Source: Cordylochernes scorpioides (Eukaryota > Arthropoda > Arachnida > Pseudoscorpiones > Chernetidae). From it: a stretch of 64,000 nucleotides of DNA. Of the stretch, positions 21,530 to 31,797 are shown in pieces. Location: contig CP092871.1 of NCBI GenBank assembly GCA_030710605.1, forward strand, positions 71,265,020-71,329,019, in the 5' to 3' direction. Below the pieces are notes generated by a model. The model was not told the origin of the DNA. It searched no databases and saw only the letters and a program-made list of their open reading frames with translations. Every line of letters begins with the position of its first letter. The stretch's first letter is position 1. A program made the position numbers and the translations under genes.

Positions 21530-21629
21530 NNNNNNNNNNNNNNNNNNNNNNNNNNNNNNNNNNNNNNNNNNNNNNNNNNNNNNNNNNNNNNNNNNNNNNN
21601 NNNNNNNNNNNNNNNNNNNNNNNNNNNNN
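21530..21629. other. Assembly gap (100 N)
   Basis: Exactly 100 undetermined bases, a conventional gap of unknown size. It falls just upstream of sequence nearly identical to the gypsy pol at 26109, so the gap probably reflects collapse or failure between similar copies. Confidence 0.98.
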
Positions 21630-22587
21630 AAAAAGAGAGAAATTATGAAAGAATATCACAATCATATGTCGAATGGCCATCTGGGTGTCGCCAGAACCAT
21701 GTACCGAATAAAGAGTAAATACCTTTGGCCATCCATGCTTAAGGATGTCTCAGAATTCATTAAGACGTGTCACCTTTGCCAAAGTAGGAAAGGCTCAAAC
21801 CAATTACCTTCTGGACTACTGCAGCCCATTCCCCCAGCCAACTTTCCTTTCGAAAGAATTGGAATTGACTTTGTTGGTCCATTGCCATCTACGAAAACAG
21901 GGGAAAAAATGGATAATCGTGCTGACGGATTACTACACTAGATATGCAAAAGCAGTCTCGGAAGCAACAGTGAAAGAAGTTTCTAGATTTATAGTAGAGG
22001 ATATTTTTTTCCGGCACGGAGCCCCACAATATCTTATTAGTGACAGGGGCTCTCAATTTACCAGTAATTTTTTGAAAGAGGTGATGAAAATGTGCAAGAT
22101 TAAACATTGCTTCACAACGAGCTATCATCCCCAGACTAATGGATTGACAGAGCGGTTAAATAGAACATTGATCAATATGCTCAGTATGTATGTGAACACT
22201 GATCAGAAGAATTGGGACGAAATACTCCAATTCATCACTCACGCTTAGAATACTATAATTCAAGAAATCACAGGATATTCTCTTTTTTGTCTGATTTTTG
22301 GACGACAGGTGGACATTGACAAGGATGATTATGATGAATACATAAAACATCACTCAGACAAAATAGACAGAACAAGAAAATTAGTTATTTAACAACACAA
22401 TAAAGATTCAAGAAAGAATGAAAAAGAACTATGATAAGAAACACATGGAAAGAAAATACGAACCAGGAGAATTAGTAGCAGTTTGGACACCAATTAGGAA
22501 AATAGGAAAGTGTGAGAAACTTCTGAGAAAAGATTTTGGTCCATATAGAATATTAAAGAAGATGTCTAGCGTCAATTATCTAATATA
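21630..22587 (+). pseudogene. Older Ty3/gypsy copy: integrase remnant
   Basis: The sequence runs parallel to the integrase part of the pol gene at 26109-27090: zinc-finger region, the Asp and Glu of the DDE core, and the C-terminal part. It has frame changes (near 21900), stops (for example near 22245) and small deletions. The 5' part is in or beyond the assembly gap. The copy is dead. Confidence 0.88.
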
Positions 22588-22781
22588 ACCGAACGAGGAA
22601 GACCACGAATAAATAAACACAATAACTTTGAAAGGTAATTTATTTTTATTTACTTTTATTTATTCACTTTTACTTTTATTTATCTGCTTTGAATATGGAA
22701 ACCCGCTCAGGAAACGTGTATAACACCAAGAAGGAAGAAACCAAGGTCGACGACCCTGCAAAGCTGCAACTTGGTGCAACA
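22588..22781 (+). repeat. 3' end of an older gypsy-type LTR
   Basis: It ends GGTGCAACA, like the young LTR, and contains a start of gag (METRSG) that parallels the METRSG-type start in the young element (MVETRSG). AATAACTTTGAAAGGTAATT is also found, with changes, at 59130-59165. The young element is inserted 6 bp beyond this end. Confidence 0.65.
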
Positions 22782-22787
22782 ATATAT

Positions 22788-23129
22788 TGTTACATCATGA
22801 TTAATGGCGTATTTATTATATTATTTTTAATATATTTGAAATTTAAATTATATATTTATTTATTTTTATATAAAATATTCTATGATATTTATTTAAAACA
22901 GATTATTTAGATTATCATCATTTGTATTTAGGTACACGTGTGACTTCACTGCTCTCTTTGATGTGAAAAAATAAATAAATTATTCTGGAGGCTACTTAAA
23001 GTAGACTTATCTCATTATTCCCTTATATAAATTTGTAGGATGGTTGAAACACGCTCTGGTAAGATGCAAGACCCAGCACAGGAGAGAATCAAGGCTGAAG
23101 AGTCTGCCAAGCCGCAACCCGGCGCAACA
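22788..23129 (+). repeat. 5' LTR of the gypsy element
   Basis: 342 bp, starting TGTTACATCATG and ending GGCGCAACA. It contains the gag start codon (23040), so the first 30 gag codons lie inside the LTR. Confidence 0.93.
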
Positions 23130-24164
23130 ATTGGTGGAAATGCTAGTTCCGACCCAGTTGTCCTGAATCCCAACATCGACATCCCCAAGTATGATGGAAC
23201 GGAAGACCCTCGCGCATGGATTGAATCTCTTGAAGAAATTGGCTTCCTGTACCATTGGGCAGACTACATTATCTCTCGTTATGCTGCCATGAATATGATT
23301 GGTAGCGCCAAAACCTGGCTGAACCTACACAAGATAAGTTTCACCAGCTGGGAAATTTCAAGAGCCGCCTAATTGAGGATTTTGCCTCAGACGCCAACAA
23401 AGAAGAAATGAAGATGAGACTAAACAGGATGCAACAGTGGAATGAACCTGCAATCAGGTTCGCAGAGGATATCCTTGTACTGTGCAACAAGGTCGACCCC
23501 CAAATGGAAGAAGAGCCTAAAATAAACTGGGTTATTGGAGGGTTAAAGAAAGAATACTCTTTTGCCCTTCACCTAAACCCTCCTAAAAATACCAATGAAC
23601 TTCTAGAAATTTGTAAAAAGCTGGATTTTTTCGAAAAGAATTACCAAGAACGTGCAGAAAAATCAAGAGCTCTATATATTGGACCACGCTCTCCTCGTCC
23701 CCATCATCAAGAGCAATGGAAGAATGCTACGTCGTTCAGAAGACCATATCAGAACACCTCCAAGCCCCAGCCCCCGCTCCGAGGTACTACCAGAACACCT
23801 CCAAGCCCCAGGCCCCCACTCCGAGGTACTACCAGAACAAGCCTCTGCCCCTAGACGATCTTACACTCCCAATTCTGAGCCAAAACCGGTCTACCCAAGT
23901 AAAACATACAATAAGAATTCAAATTCAAATAGGAATAGGACAGAAGACGGGAGACCAATATGTTTCAAGTGTAACAAGCCAGGACACGTAGCGCGGTATT
24001 GCAGAGTCAAGTTTGTGAGGATCGTAGAAGAGGACCCCTCAGTTTCCCAAGACAAGAGTCAAGAAAATCTTCAAATGGACGAAAGAAAAGATTATACACG
24101 GCCTCGCCTCTATGCGGATGTTTGTAATGACACACAAACGAATATTCCTACACGGAATAGATAA
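23040..24164 (+). pseudogene. gag of the gypsy element, frameshifted
   Basis: The frame starts at 23040 in the LTR and encodes a capsid-like region, a Pro-rich repeat region, and a CCHC zinc knuckle (CFKCNKPGHVARYC, 23961-24002). The coding signal changes frame three times, near 23328, 23773 and 23843. Each change fits loss of one G from a GG pair, and the last brings the frame back to the original. The gag end is followed in frame by TAA and TAG (24162-24167). The frameshifts could be real or assembly errors. Confidence 0.85.
23130..23148 (+). promoter_or_regulatory. Possible primer-binding site
   Basis: ATTGGTGGAAATGCT follows the LTR directly. The decayed element at 18124-19048 has TTTGGTGGAGACGCT at the same place on its strand. 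The priming tRNA was not identified. Confidence 0.4.
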
Positions 24165-24167
24165 TAG

Positions 24168-27100
24168 ATGAGTAATCATGACGTAAGCAATTATGATCTA
24201 AAAAAAATAAAGAGCACTACAGATACCGTTATACCTAAAATATCTATTAAATTGATTAGGGCCTCAATAGAAGCAGAGGATGGGGAATATGTCATCGAAG
24301 AGAACAACAAAATGACTCAAACAAATGGTCTTCGATTGGCAAGAAGTTTGCTTACTGTCACGGATAAGAAAACTCATATCTGGATAACGAACCCTTATCC
24401 TCGACCTTTAAAAATCATGAAAGACCAAACATTGGCTTATGGAAGTCTTCCTGCAGAGGTAAATTTTATAGAGAATATAGAGAAGCAGAATGAAAATGAC
24501 GAAATACAATTTCAAATAAACAAAAATTTATCATTTAAAGAACAAGAGAGGTTAAAACAAATCTTGGCCAAGTATACTGATTTGTTCTCATCGAGGTTAG
24601 GCAGAACCAATTTGGCAAAACATCAGATTCATACAGAAGACGCAAAACCGATAAAGCACAAGCCTTACAGGGTAAGTGCTAAGGAACGAACCATCATAAA
24701 GGATCAAATAGACGAGATGCTTGAAGAAGGAATAATTAGACCATCTTCAAGTCCCTGGTCCTTTCCCGTTATATTGGTGAAAAAACGAGATGGCAAATAC
24801 AGATTTTGTGTGGATTACAGGAAATTAAATGAAGTAACAGTGGAGGATGTTTATCCAATCCCAAGAATTGATGATGTAATGGATTCTCTCCAAGGATCCA
24901 AGTACTTCTCAGCAATAGATCTCAAATCGGGATATTGGCAAGTCGAAATTGAAGAGAGAGACAAAGAGAAGACGGCTTTCACTACGGCACATGGGTTATA
25001 TGAATTCAACGTGATGCCTTTTGGACTTTGTAACGCGCCTGCTACCTTTGAGAGAAATATGGAGAATATGCTTGGAAATCTGAGATGGCAAATTTGTTTG
25101 TGTTATCTGGATGATGTTATCATATATAGCCCGGATTTTCCAACGCACCTCAAAAGACTCGAAGCTGTTTTTAGATGTTTTCGTGAATCTAATTTAAGAT
25201 TAAACGACAAAAAATGCCGATTTGTTTATGAAGAATTGGAGATTCTCGGCTATATAACGAGCAAACATGGTATAAAACCCGCGGTACATAACATCAAAGC
25301 TATCAGAAATTTTCCTCGGCCCACAAAGGTCAAAGAAGTACAATCATTTTTGGGAATGTGCTCATATTATAGAAAATTTATCAAAGATTTCTCAAAAATT
25401 GCTGACCCTTTGACCAACCTTATTAAAAAAAGTGTAACCATTACCTGGACAGAAAGGCAAGAGGAAGCGTTTCAAACCCTAAAAACAGCACTATTAAGTC
25501 CACCAATCTTAGGGCACTTCAATCCAAATGCGCCTACTTATATTCATACTGATGCGTCCAACATCGGCATAGGTGCAACTCTTGTCCAAGATATCGGTGG
25601 TGAAGAGAAGGTGATCTCATATTTGAGTCGTACCCTGAGTAAAGCGGAGCAAAATTATTCAACCACTGAAAAAGAATGTCTGGCCGTTGTCTGGTCAATG
25701 TCAAAATTACGACCCTACCTTTATGGAAGACACTTTAAAATAGTAACAGACCATCACGCCTTATGCTGGCTCAAAACCTTGAAGGATCCAACAGGTCGAT
25801 TGGCAAGATGGGCGTTGGAAATTCAAGAATATGACTTCGATATAATACATAAATCGGGAAAGAAGCATCTGGACGCCGATGGCTTATCTAGGGGACCCTT
25901 ACCAGAAACTGATTGGGATGAGGATTTTGAAAGGCTATTTTTAAATCAAATAACAGACGAAGAGGATAAATTTATCGAAAGTGTTAAGAAAAACCTTAAT
26001 GGAAGCAGGCGATCAATTGCGCAAAACTTTAAAGAAGAAGATGGATGCCTCTTTAAGAAAAACCCGAACCCTGAAGGCAGGGCGTGGTTGCTTGTGGTTC
26101 CAGAGAAGAAAAAGAGAGAAATTATGAAAGAATATCACAATCATATGTCGAATGGCCATCTGGGCGTCGCCAGAACCATGTACCGAATAAAGAGTAAATA
26201 CTTTTGGCCATCCATGCTAAAAGATGTCTCAGAATTCGTTAAGACGTGTCACCTTTGCCAAAGTAGGAAAGGCTCAAACCAATTACCTTCTGGACTACTA
26301 CAGCCCATCCCCCCAGCCAACTTTCCTTTCGAAAGAATTGGAATTGACTTTGTTGGTCCACTGCCATCTACGAAAAACAGGAAAAAATGGATAATCGTGC
26401 TGACGGACTACTACACTAGATATGCAGAAACAAGAGCAGTCTCGGAAGCAACAGTGAAAGAAGTTTCTAAATTTCTAGTAGAGGATATTTTTCTCCGGCA
26501 CGGAGCCCCACAATATCTTATTAGTGACAGAGGCTCTCAATTTACCAGTAATTTAATGAAAGAGGTGATGAAAACGTGCAAGATTAAACATTGCTTCACA
26601 ACGAGCTATCATCCCCAGACTAATGGATTGACAGAGCGGTTAAATAGAACATTGATCAATATGCTCAGTATGTATGTGAACACTGATCAGAAGAATTGGG
26701 ACGAAATACTCCCATTCATCATTCACGCTTACAATACTACAATTCAGGAAACCACAGGATATTCTCCCTTTTTTCTGATGTTTGGAAGAGAACCCACGTC
26801 TCTTTTGGACGACAGGAATATCTCGGTGGACATTGACAAGGATGATTATGATGAATACATAAAACATCACTTAGACAAAATAAACAGAACAAGAAAATTA
26901 GTTATTAACAACACAATAAAGACTCAAGAAAGAATGAAAAAGAACTATGACAAGAAACACATGGAAAGAAGCTACGAACCAGGAGAATTAGTAGCAGTTT
27001 GGACCCCAATTAGGAAAATAGGAAAGTGTGAGAAACTACTGAGAAAATATTTTGGCCCATATAGAATATTAAAGAAGCTGTCCAACGCAAATTTCTTGAT

Positions 27101-27239
27101 TGAACCAAAAGATAATCCTGGCCAAGACCCATTGATTGTCCATGTCTCAAGAATCAAACCCTATTTTGAAAGAATTGATGAGGTCAATCACGAGGACGTG
27201 ACGACCTCTGGAGAGGGGGAAGTGTTACATCATGATTAA
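24168..27239 (+). CDS. pol: gypsy pol: reverse transcriptase, RNase H, integrase
   Basis: A 1023-codon frame encodes the replication and insertion enzymes. The first RT Asp is D251 (AIDLKSGYW) and YLDD lies at 313-316. RNase H has an Asp at 462 in the HTDAS block. Integrase has an HHCC zinc region (HNHMSNGHLG ... CHLCQ), then D727, D787 and E823, giving a D,D-35-E spacing. The N-terminal part matches the region usually found after the protease, and no DTG or DSG protease motif is visible between the zinc knuckle and RT. The stop lies 17 bp inside the 3' LTR. The ATG follows two in-frame stops, so the native protein probably began further upstream. Confidence 0.92.
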   Translation: MSNHDVSNYDLKKIKSTTDTVIPKISIKLIRASIEAEDGEYVIEENNKMTQTNGLRLARSLLTVTDKKTHIWITNPYPRPLKIMKDQTLAYGSLPAEVNFIENIEKQNENDEIQFQINKNLSFKEQERLKQILAKYTDLFSSRLGRTNLAKHQIHTEDAKPIKHKPYRVSAKERTIIKDQIDEMLEEGIIRPSSSPWSFPVILVKKRDGKYRFCVDYRKLNEVTVEDVYPIPRIDDVMDSLQGSKYFSAIDLKSGYWQVEIEERDKEKTAFTTAHGLYEFNVMPFGLCNAPATFERNMENMLGNLRWQICLCYLDDVIIYSPDFPTHLKRLEAVFRCFRESNLRLNDKKCRFVYEELEILGYITSKHGIKPAVHNIKAIRNFPRPTKVKEVQSFLGMCSYYRKFIKDFSKIADPLTNLIKKSVTITWTERQEEAFQTLKTALLSPPILGHFNPNAPTYIHTDASNIGIGATLVQDIGGEEKVISYLSRTLSKAEQNYSTTEKECLAVVWSMSKLRPYLYGRHFKIVTDHHALCWLKTLKDPTGRLARWALEIQEYDFDIIHKSGKKHLDADGLSRGPLPETDWDEDFERLFLNQITDEEDKFIESVKKNLNGSRRSIAQNFKEEDGCLFKKNPNPEGRAWLLVVPEKKKREIMKEYHNHMSNGHLGVARTMYRIKSKYFWPSMLKDVSEFVKTCHLCQSRKGSNQLPSGLLQPIPPANFPFERIGIDFVGPLPSTKNRKKWIIVLTDYYTRYAETRAVSEATVKEVSKFLVEDIFLRHGAPQYLISDRGSQFTSNLMKEVMKTCKIKHCFTTSYHPQTNGLTERLNRTLINMLSMYVNTDQKNWDEILPFIIHAYNTTIQETTGYSPFFLMFGREPTSLLDDRNISVDIDKDDYDEYIKHHLDKINRTRKLVINNTIKTQERMKKNYDKKHMERSYEPGELVAVWTPIRKIGKCEKLLRKYFGPYRILKKLSNANFLIEPKDNPGQDPLIVHVSRIKPYFERIDEVNHEDVTTSGEGEVLHHD
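27210..27222 (+). promoter_or_regulatory. Polypurine tract
   Basis: GGAGAGGGGGAAG directly precedes the 3' LTR. This is the expected site for plus-strand DNA priming. Confidence 0.85.
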
Positions 27240-27564
27240 TGGCGTATTTATTATATTATTTTTAATATATTTGAAATTTAAATTATATATTTATTTATTT
27301 TTATATAAAATATTCTATGATATTTATTTAAAACAGATTATTTAGATTATCATCATTTGTATTTAGGTACACGTGTGACTTCACTGCTCTCTTTGATGTG
27401 AAAAAATAAATAAATTATTCTGGAGGCTACTTAAAGTAGACTTATCTCATTATTCCCTTATATAAATTTGTAGGATGGTTGAAACACGCTCTGGTAAGAT
27501 GCAAGACCCAGCACAGGAGAGAATCAAGGCTGAAGAGTCTGCCAAGCCGCAACCCGGCGCAACA
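27223..27564 (+). repeat. 3' LTR of the gypsy element
   Basis: 342 bp, read as identical to 22788-23129, followed by the ATAT target duplication. Confidence 0.93.
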
Positions 27565-27568
27565 ATAT

Positions 27569-27945
27569 ACCTACTTCGATTTTGAAAATAATCATTTAAA
27601 TTATTCAATTAAGCAACCTATTATCTACAATATATATTTTTTTATATATACAATCGCGCAAAGGATATTTATTAGTTCTAAAACAAACACTTTATAAAAT
27701 GTGGCATACACATTCATGGACAAAACCTAAGGAATTGGAAAGTATTTGATGTCGCCGGTCTCGTCTATTTTTTTTTAAGGAGACAGAGGTAATTTTGTTC
27801 ACACTTGGTTATATCTTGTGTCTTCTATAAAGATCACTGTGTATCAAATATCTATCAGAGTTATTGTCCCGATAAACATGCTGAATATTTTAAAGTTTTG
27901 TCCAAGAGTGTACACATAAGCCTATAATTATAACACATAAATATA
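27569..27945. other. No recognisable gene
   Basis: AT-rich sequence between the gypsy element and the next repeat. Confidence 0.4.
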
Positions 27946-27954
27946 TTAAAAAAT

Positions 27955-28035
27955 AAAAAGATATCTCCTTATCGGGCAACTAAAGGTTGCTAATGGCTTG
28001 CGCCATCTATCGGAATAAATATCAACTATTCGTTC
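27955..28035 (-). repeat. Fragment of the hammerhead-bearing repeat (61274 type)
   Basis: TCTCCTTATCGGGCAACTAA and GCGCCATCTATCGGAATAAA match the arms of the repeat at 61274-61786. Confidence 0.65.
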
Positions 28036-28040
28036 ATTTT

Positions 28041-28353
28041 GATCATTCCTGGATGCCAAACAACTCAAAAATACCATACACACCGTAACGCTAAAAAGTA
28101 TTAACAGAGAGGAAAATAGGTTTGACCCGTCATCAGCGTAATCCTCGGATTATGAAAAATAGGGGTCGGGGGGTTTGCGGGGGGTTATGTAATAATTATT
28201 ACATAACCCCCCAAACCCTCCCCCCCGACCCCTATTTTTCATAATCCGAGGATTACGCTGATGACGGGTCAAACCTATTTTCCTCTCTGTTAATACTTTT
28301 TAGCGTTACGGTGTGTATGGTATTTTTGAGTTGTTTGGCATCCAGGAATGATC
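28041..28353. repeat. 313-bp palindrome with G-rich centre
   Basis: Arms are almost exact reverse complements around about 28197. Each contains ATTACGCTGATGACGGGTC, placed where the related repeat has its hammerhead, but without stem II. Near the centre are runs such as GGGGTCGGGGGGTTTGCGGG and, on the other side, the C-rich complement. Confidence 0.85.
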
Positions 28354-28566
28354 ACGTGTTATTTTATTTCGCAATAGTTCTATTAGTAGTATGCTAAATC
28401 TATCACAATTTAATTTTGTCAATGATCATATCCTATATTTTGTTAAATATTTCTAAAAAAGCCTTCTTCCCATATCTTATTTTGATATCTTTGCCTCATA
28501 CATAGTTAAAATATGCAGATTCTTCACATATCGATTCTATATATAGCTTTAGTTTTCACAATACGT

Positions 28567-28625
28567 TGTACCTGTAGAAGGGCTTGGTGCCCGAAAGCTT
28601 GTAACATATATATTTTAATAAAGAA
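28567..28625 (+). ncRNA. Hammerhead-like Penelope end motif (variant core)
   Basis: TAC (28569-28571), CTGTAGA, A, GGGC, loop TTGGT, GCCC, GAAA, then AGCT, T and GTA (28601-28603). Stem I (TAC/GTA) and stem II pair. The core has T where catalytic hammerheads have A6, so cleavage is doubtful. An AATAAAG follows. Confidence 0.45.
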
Positions 28626-28639
28626 AACTTCTCTTCATT

Positions 28640-29405
28640 TTTAGCATTTTATAAGCCATTAAAGAGAAATTTCGTGATTTTCGTTTCAATATTGGAGATA
28701 TAAGTATGTCCCTGTTCTATTCCATTAAAAAATCAACGTAAATCAAAGAAAAGGAGCAATAATCCTAAATATTCATCCAAATCTCCAATGTAAGAAACAT
28801 TCTAAGTATTGATTAATTTAAAAAAATAATTCCAAAGTCTGGTTAAAATATAATAAAATATTTGTTTACGCTCCTTTTAGAGCTCGACTCTTTTTCTGTT
28901 GGTTTCTGAAATGGTAAAAAAAGAGAATTAGAGTGGAACGTAAGCTTCCTGCTCGGTAAATAAGTCCAGCCATTTAAATTCGGCCCTTAGGACCTAACCC
29001 CCGGGGACGTCTCAGGAAATAACAGGGAAGTTTCTAAGATGTGGGTCGTTAGAGGCTCTAAACTTGTCGTTCAATTCCCACTTGTGCCGCGTCTTGTTTT
29101 CTCCGCTACGTCCTAATTGGGAGTTGTGTGGGTGGTTGGACTTAAATTTGAGGTGGTAGCTCGTTCTGTGAAGAGAGGATTGTTCTCTCCATATTACCTT
29201 AAGGATTCTTGTGTTGTTGCCTTTTGATACCCATCTTCTCATATCTTCCTTCAAACTAAACATAACTCGCTGATTTGCTTTTAAAACACGACAACTAAAC
29301 ATAGAACAATTTGGAAAATAGTGAAAAAGTGAATTTGTACTGGAATTAAGTGGATAAATTAAGACATCTCTCCCGATCGTTCAACTTTAGTTGTTATGTT
29401 GGTCC
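28640..29405. other. No recognisable gene
   Basis: AT-rich. The 96-codon minus-strand frame at 29012-29302 has no recognised motif. Confidence 0.4.
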
Positions 29406-29409
29406 ATTG

Positions 29410-30010
29410 TTAGCTCTTATCTCTTACAAAATTATCAAAATTTCTACTTGATTCAAAATAAATCTTCAATAAGGTGTGAGAGTTAAAATGTTTTGCAAAT
29501 TTTATATTTGGTTTACATTGTGTAATTGAAAACCTTTTTATCGAATAACCTTCTTGCCTATGTAGGGAAGTGTCTGCCATTAATTTTGATCTTTTGAAGC
29601 TGTGTATAATTACAGCTTTTGATGCGATAGTTATTATGTTTCTTCACTAGCAGAGACATCCGTAGAGTACTTCCACGGTTATAGAGACATATAGACACTC
29701 CGGGGTTCCTGGAACACAGAATGCTACCTACCCGGATTTATACCTAGTCCCGCTCCCAAGTATTTCAAGAGGGTTGGTAAGGAATGGTACATACCGTTGA
29801 TTTACAGTAACCATGACACGGGATCAAATCGTGCATTAAGAACTTTTCTGCCTCAATGGCCCCTGATATCAGCTCAAGTCATACTTTTCAACAGTGAGAA
29901 CAAGTAACCAAACAGGTCTCAGGCAACTTTTAAGTGCAAATGACATATGGTAACCTCTAGTGAAAGGCTGTCGCTAACTACCTAGCATGATTATCATGGC
30001 ACGAAACACT
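29410..30010 (+). repeat. Long interspersed repeat with SINE-like part, copy 1
   Basis: It is collinear with 38700-39310 over about 600 bp, including TGATTCAAAATAA, GAGACATATAGACACTCCGG, AGAATGCTACCTACCCGGAT and ATTTACAGTAACCATGACA. The distal part matches the SINE-like family at 15505 and 49215. Confidence 0.7.
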
Positions 30011-30833
30011 TGAATTCAGGAAGAGTACAACAAGTAATCTCTGCATTAATCAATCGAATTCTTCATAAGGAATTTAAGACTATTGAATATCTACGCGAGG
30101 TTTAGGTGTGCTTCTATAAACCGAATGATAAACGTTACAATGATGTACAAATATTAAATATCATAAGCCCTTAATTATATACATATTTGTAATTGTGTGT
30201 GGTTTTTTTTCAATAGTACGCACACTATTTGATATTATATTCTCGCAATCAATTGAATAATTCTCGTTCATTGTAAAGTTTTAACTGGCACTTTCATTGC
30301 ATGTTAACATTCAATGTCTGCACTTAGACATTATGAATCAATGTACAGAAGTGTAAATGGAACTAAGTAACAGCTGATGGAGTAATCAAAGTTGTCGCCA
30401 GATGGTCAGATGTCACGTAGGGATGGACTCTAATGTCGCCAGTCACGGAGTCCACTAGATCTTCTCTGTCATCAATAATGCCAACACTGGGCATCTTCCT
30501 CTCTTACTCCACTTTTATATCTCTTTCCTAATTACAAAGTCGTTTTATATCTCCATAAATAGATTATGAATAATATTTCCTATTTTAATTCCCTAATTTA
30601 TATAAAAGGCACATTGAGTGTTTATAAATTTCATCCTCTCATAAAAATTTCATTAAAATCAATTACCTTTTTTCACCCTGTGTGTATTCAAACATATTTA
30701 TATATATCTAGAATAAACAATAATTATTTTTTGTTAGTTGTTTATTATGAGTAGAGCTTTTCGTGTATAAACAATAATATATAGGTATAAAATAATATAA
30801 AATAAATAATATATAGGTATACAATCTCTAAAC
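30011..30833. other. No recognisable gene
   Basis: AT-rich; only short low-information open frames. Confidence 0.4.
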
Positions 30834-31040
30834 CAGGGGTAAACAAACTTTTGATTCGGAAGAGTCAAAAATTACAATTTACAAACTTTCAAAGTTTTTA
30901 AAAGAGCCATAACATTTTTTCTTGCTAACAATAAACAGTACTCACATAAATAATATTTACATATGAAACTATATAAAGAACCACAGCTTCACTTTCAAAG
31001 AACCGCGTGTGGCTCGCGAGCCGCAGTTTGCCGACCTCTG
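30834..31040. mobile_element. hAT-like MITE
   Basis: Ends CAGGGGTAAACAAACT and AGTTTGCCGACCTCTG are imperfect inverted repeats of the hAT type. GTGGCTCGCGAGCCGC lies inside the right end. No transposase. I did not find a clear 8-bp target duplication. Confidence 0.6.
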
Positions 31041-31139
31041 GGCTATGCTCTTATTTGTATATCCTTCAATATAAATATTTGATCATACGAGTATATACTG
31101 TTGAGAGAGAATATATTTCTTCATATATATATATATATA

Positions 31140-31278
31140 TATGGGTTGGCCAAATATCACGGAACAAGCTAAATAAACGTTTAGTTTATTTTTGCTCCAC
31201 TAGATTGTGCTCTGCCATCTAAAAAGCACATGTGCTCGTGGTCAGGAGAAGCCTTCTTTATTTTTAATATCAACATCT
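31140..31278 (+). repeat. Hammerhead-repeat family copy, truncated
   Basis: GGGTTGGCCAAATATCACGG, CACTAGATTGTGCTCTGCC and AAGCACATGTGCTCGTGG are in family order. The 5' hammerhead part is missing; an AT microsatellite lies at the break, as at 43100. Confidence 0.75.
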
Positions 31279-31367
31279 GACCCACTTATCTTTTATTTTT
31301 TTCTATTATTTTTTCATATATATATATATATGAAAAAACAATAGAAAAAATAAAAGATAAGTGGGTC
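31279..31367. repeat. Palindrome centred on an AT run
   Basis: GACCCACTTATCTTTTATTT on the left matches AAATAAAAGATAAGTGGGTC on the right. The arm is the T-rich tail of the preceding repeat, so the tail has been inverted onto itself. Confidence 0.8.
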
Positions 31368-31384
31368 TAAAGAGGCACATCTCT

Positions 31385-31610
31385 ATTATAGGAATTACAT
31401 TTTTTCCGGAACTTAATTTCATATTCTAACCTGAAAATCTCTCCTTGCCATTTCACCAGCTTAAACACCTGTTTGGTAAAGTCGACCAATTTCATAACTC
31501 TCCTCGTAGAATGTTATGAAATCGAAGCCGCCCCTGTACTGATGAGGGCCATAGCCCGACACCGTATGGTATACAGGTAGTCTTTTGTCTAAAATTTCTA
31601 AATATGGTGT
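31385..31610 (+). repeat. Repeat carrying a hammerhead with A14C
   Basis: It shares ATAACTCTCCTCGTAG-type and ACTGATGAGGGCCAT blocks with 48300-48440 and, inverted and decayed, with 44480-44560. The ribozyme-like part is described separately. Confidence 0.65.
31533..31577 (+). ncRNA. Hammerhead ribozyme, A14-to-C variant
   Basis: Stem I CCTGTA (31533-31538) pairs perfectly with TACAGG (31572-31577). The core CTGATGA is canonical. Stem II is GGGC-CATA-GCCC. The second core reads GAC where GAA is expected. Stem III is ACC-GTAT-GGT, and A follows as the cleavage nucleotide. The fold is complete except for the invariant A14. Confidence 0.7.
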
Positions 31611-31797
31611 TGTGGCTCATTATTTATTATCATTAATAAGTTTTTTACTAGGGTGATGAACATAATGTATAGTTCTGATATAATATTATAAAGAGAGGAG
31701 AGAGGTGAGATTCTTTAGGTAGATATATATATGTTATATATAAAGAGTTATATTTATTGTGATTGTGAGAGAGAGAGAAGTTTATACATTTTATCCA

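Larger units (their letters stand above)
22788..27564 (+). mobile_element. Young Ty3/gypsy LTR retrotransposon
   Basis: The element has two 342-bp LTRs that I read as identical, a 4-bp target duplication (ATAT at 22784-22787 and 27565-27568), a polypurine tract and a pol gene with intact RT, RNase H and integrase. Identical LTRs imply a recent insertion. However, gag is frameshifted and no aspartic protease motif is seen, so this copy could not move unaided as sequenced. No env-like frame follows pol. Confidence 0.93.
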
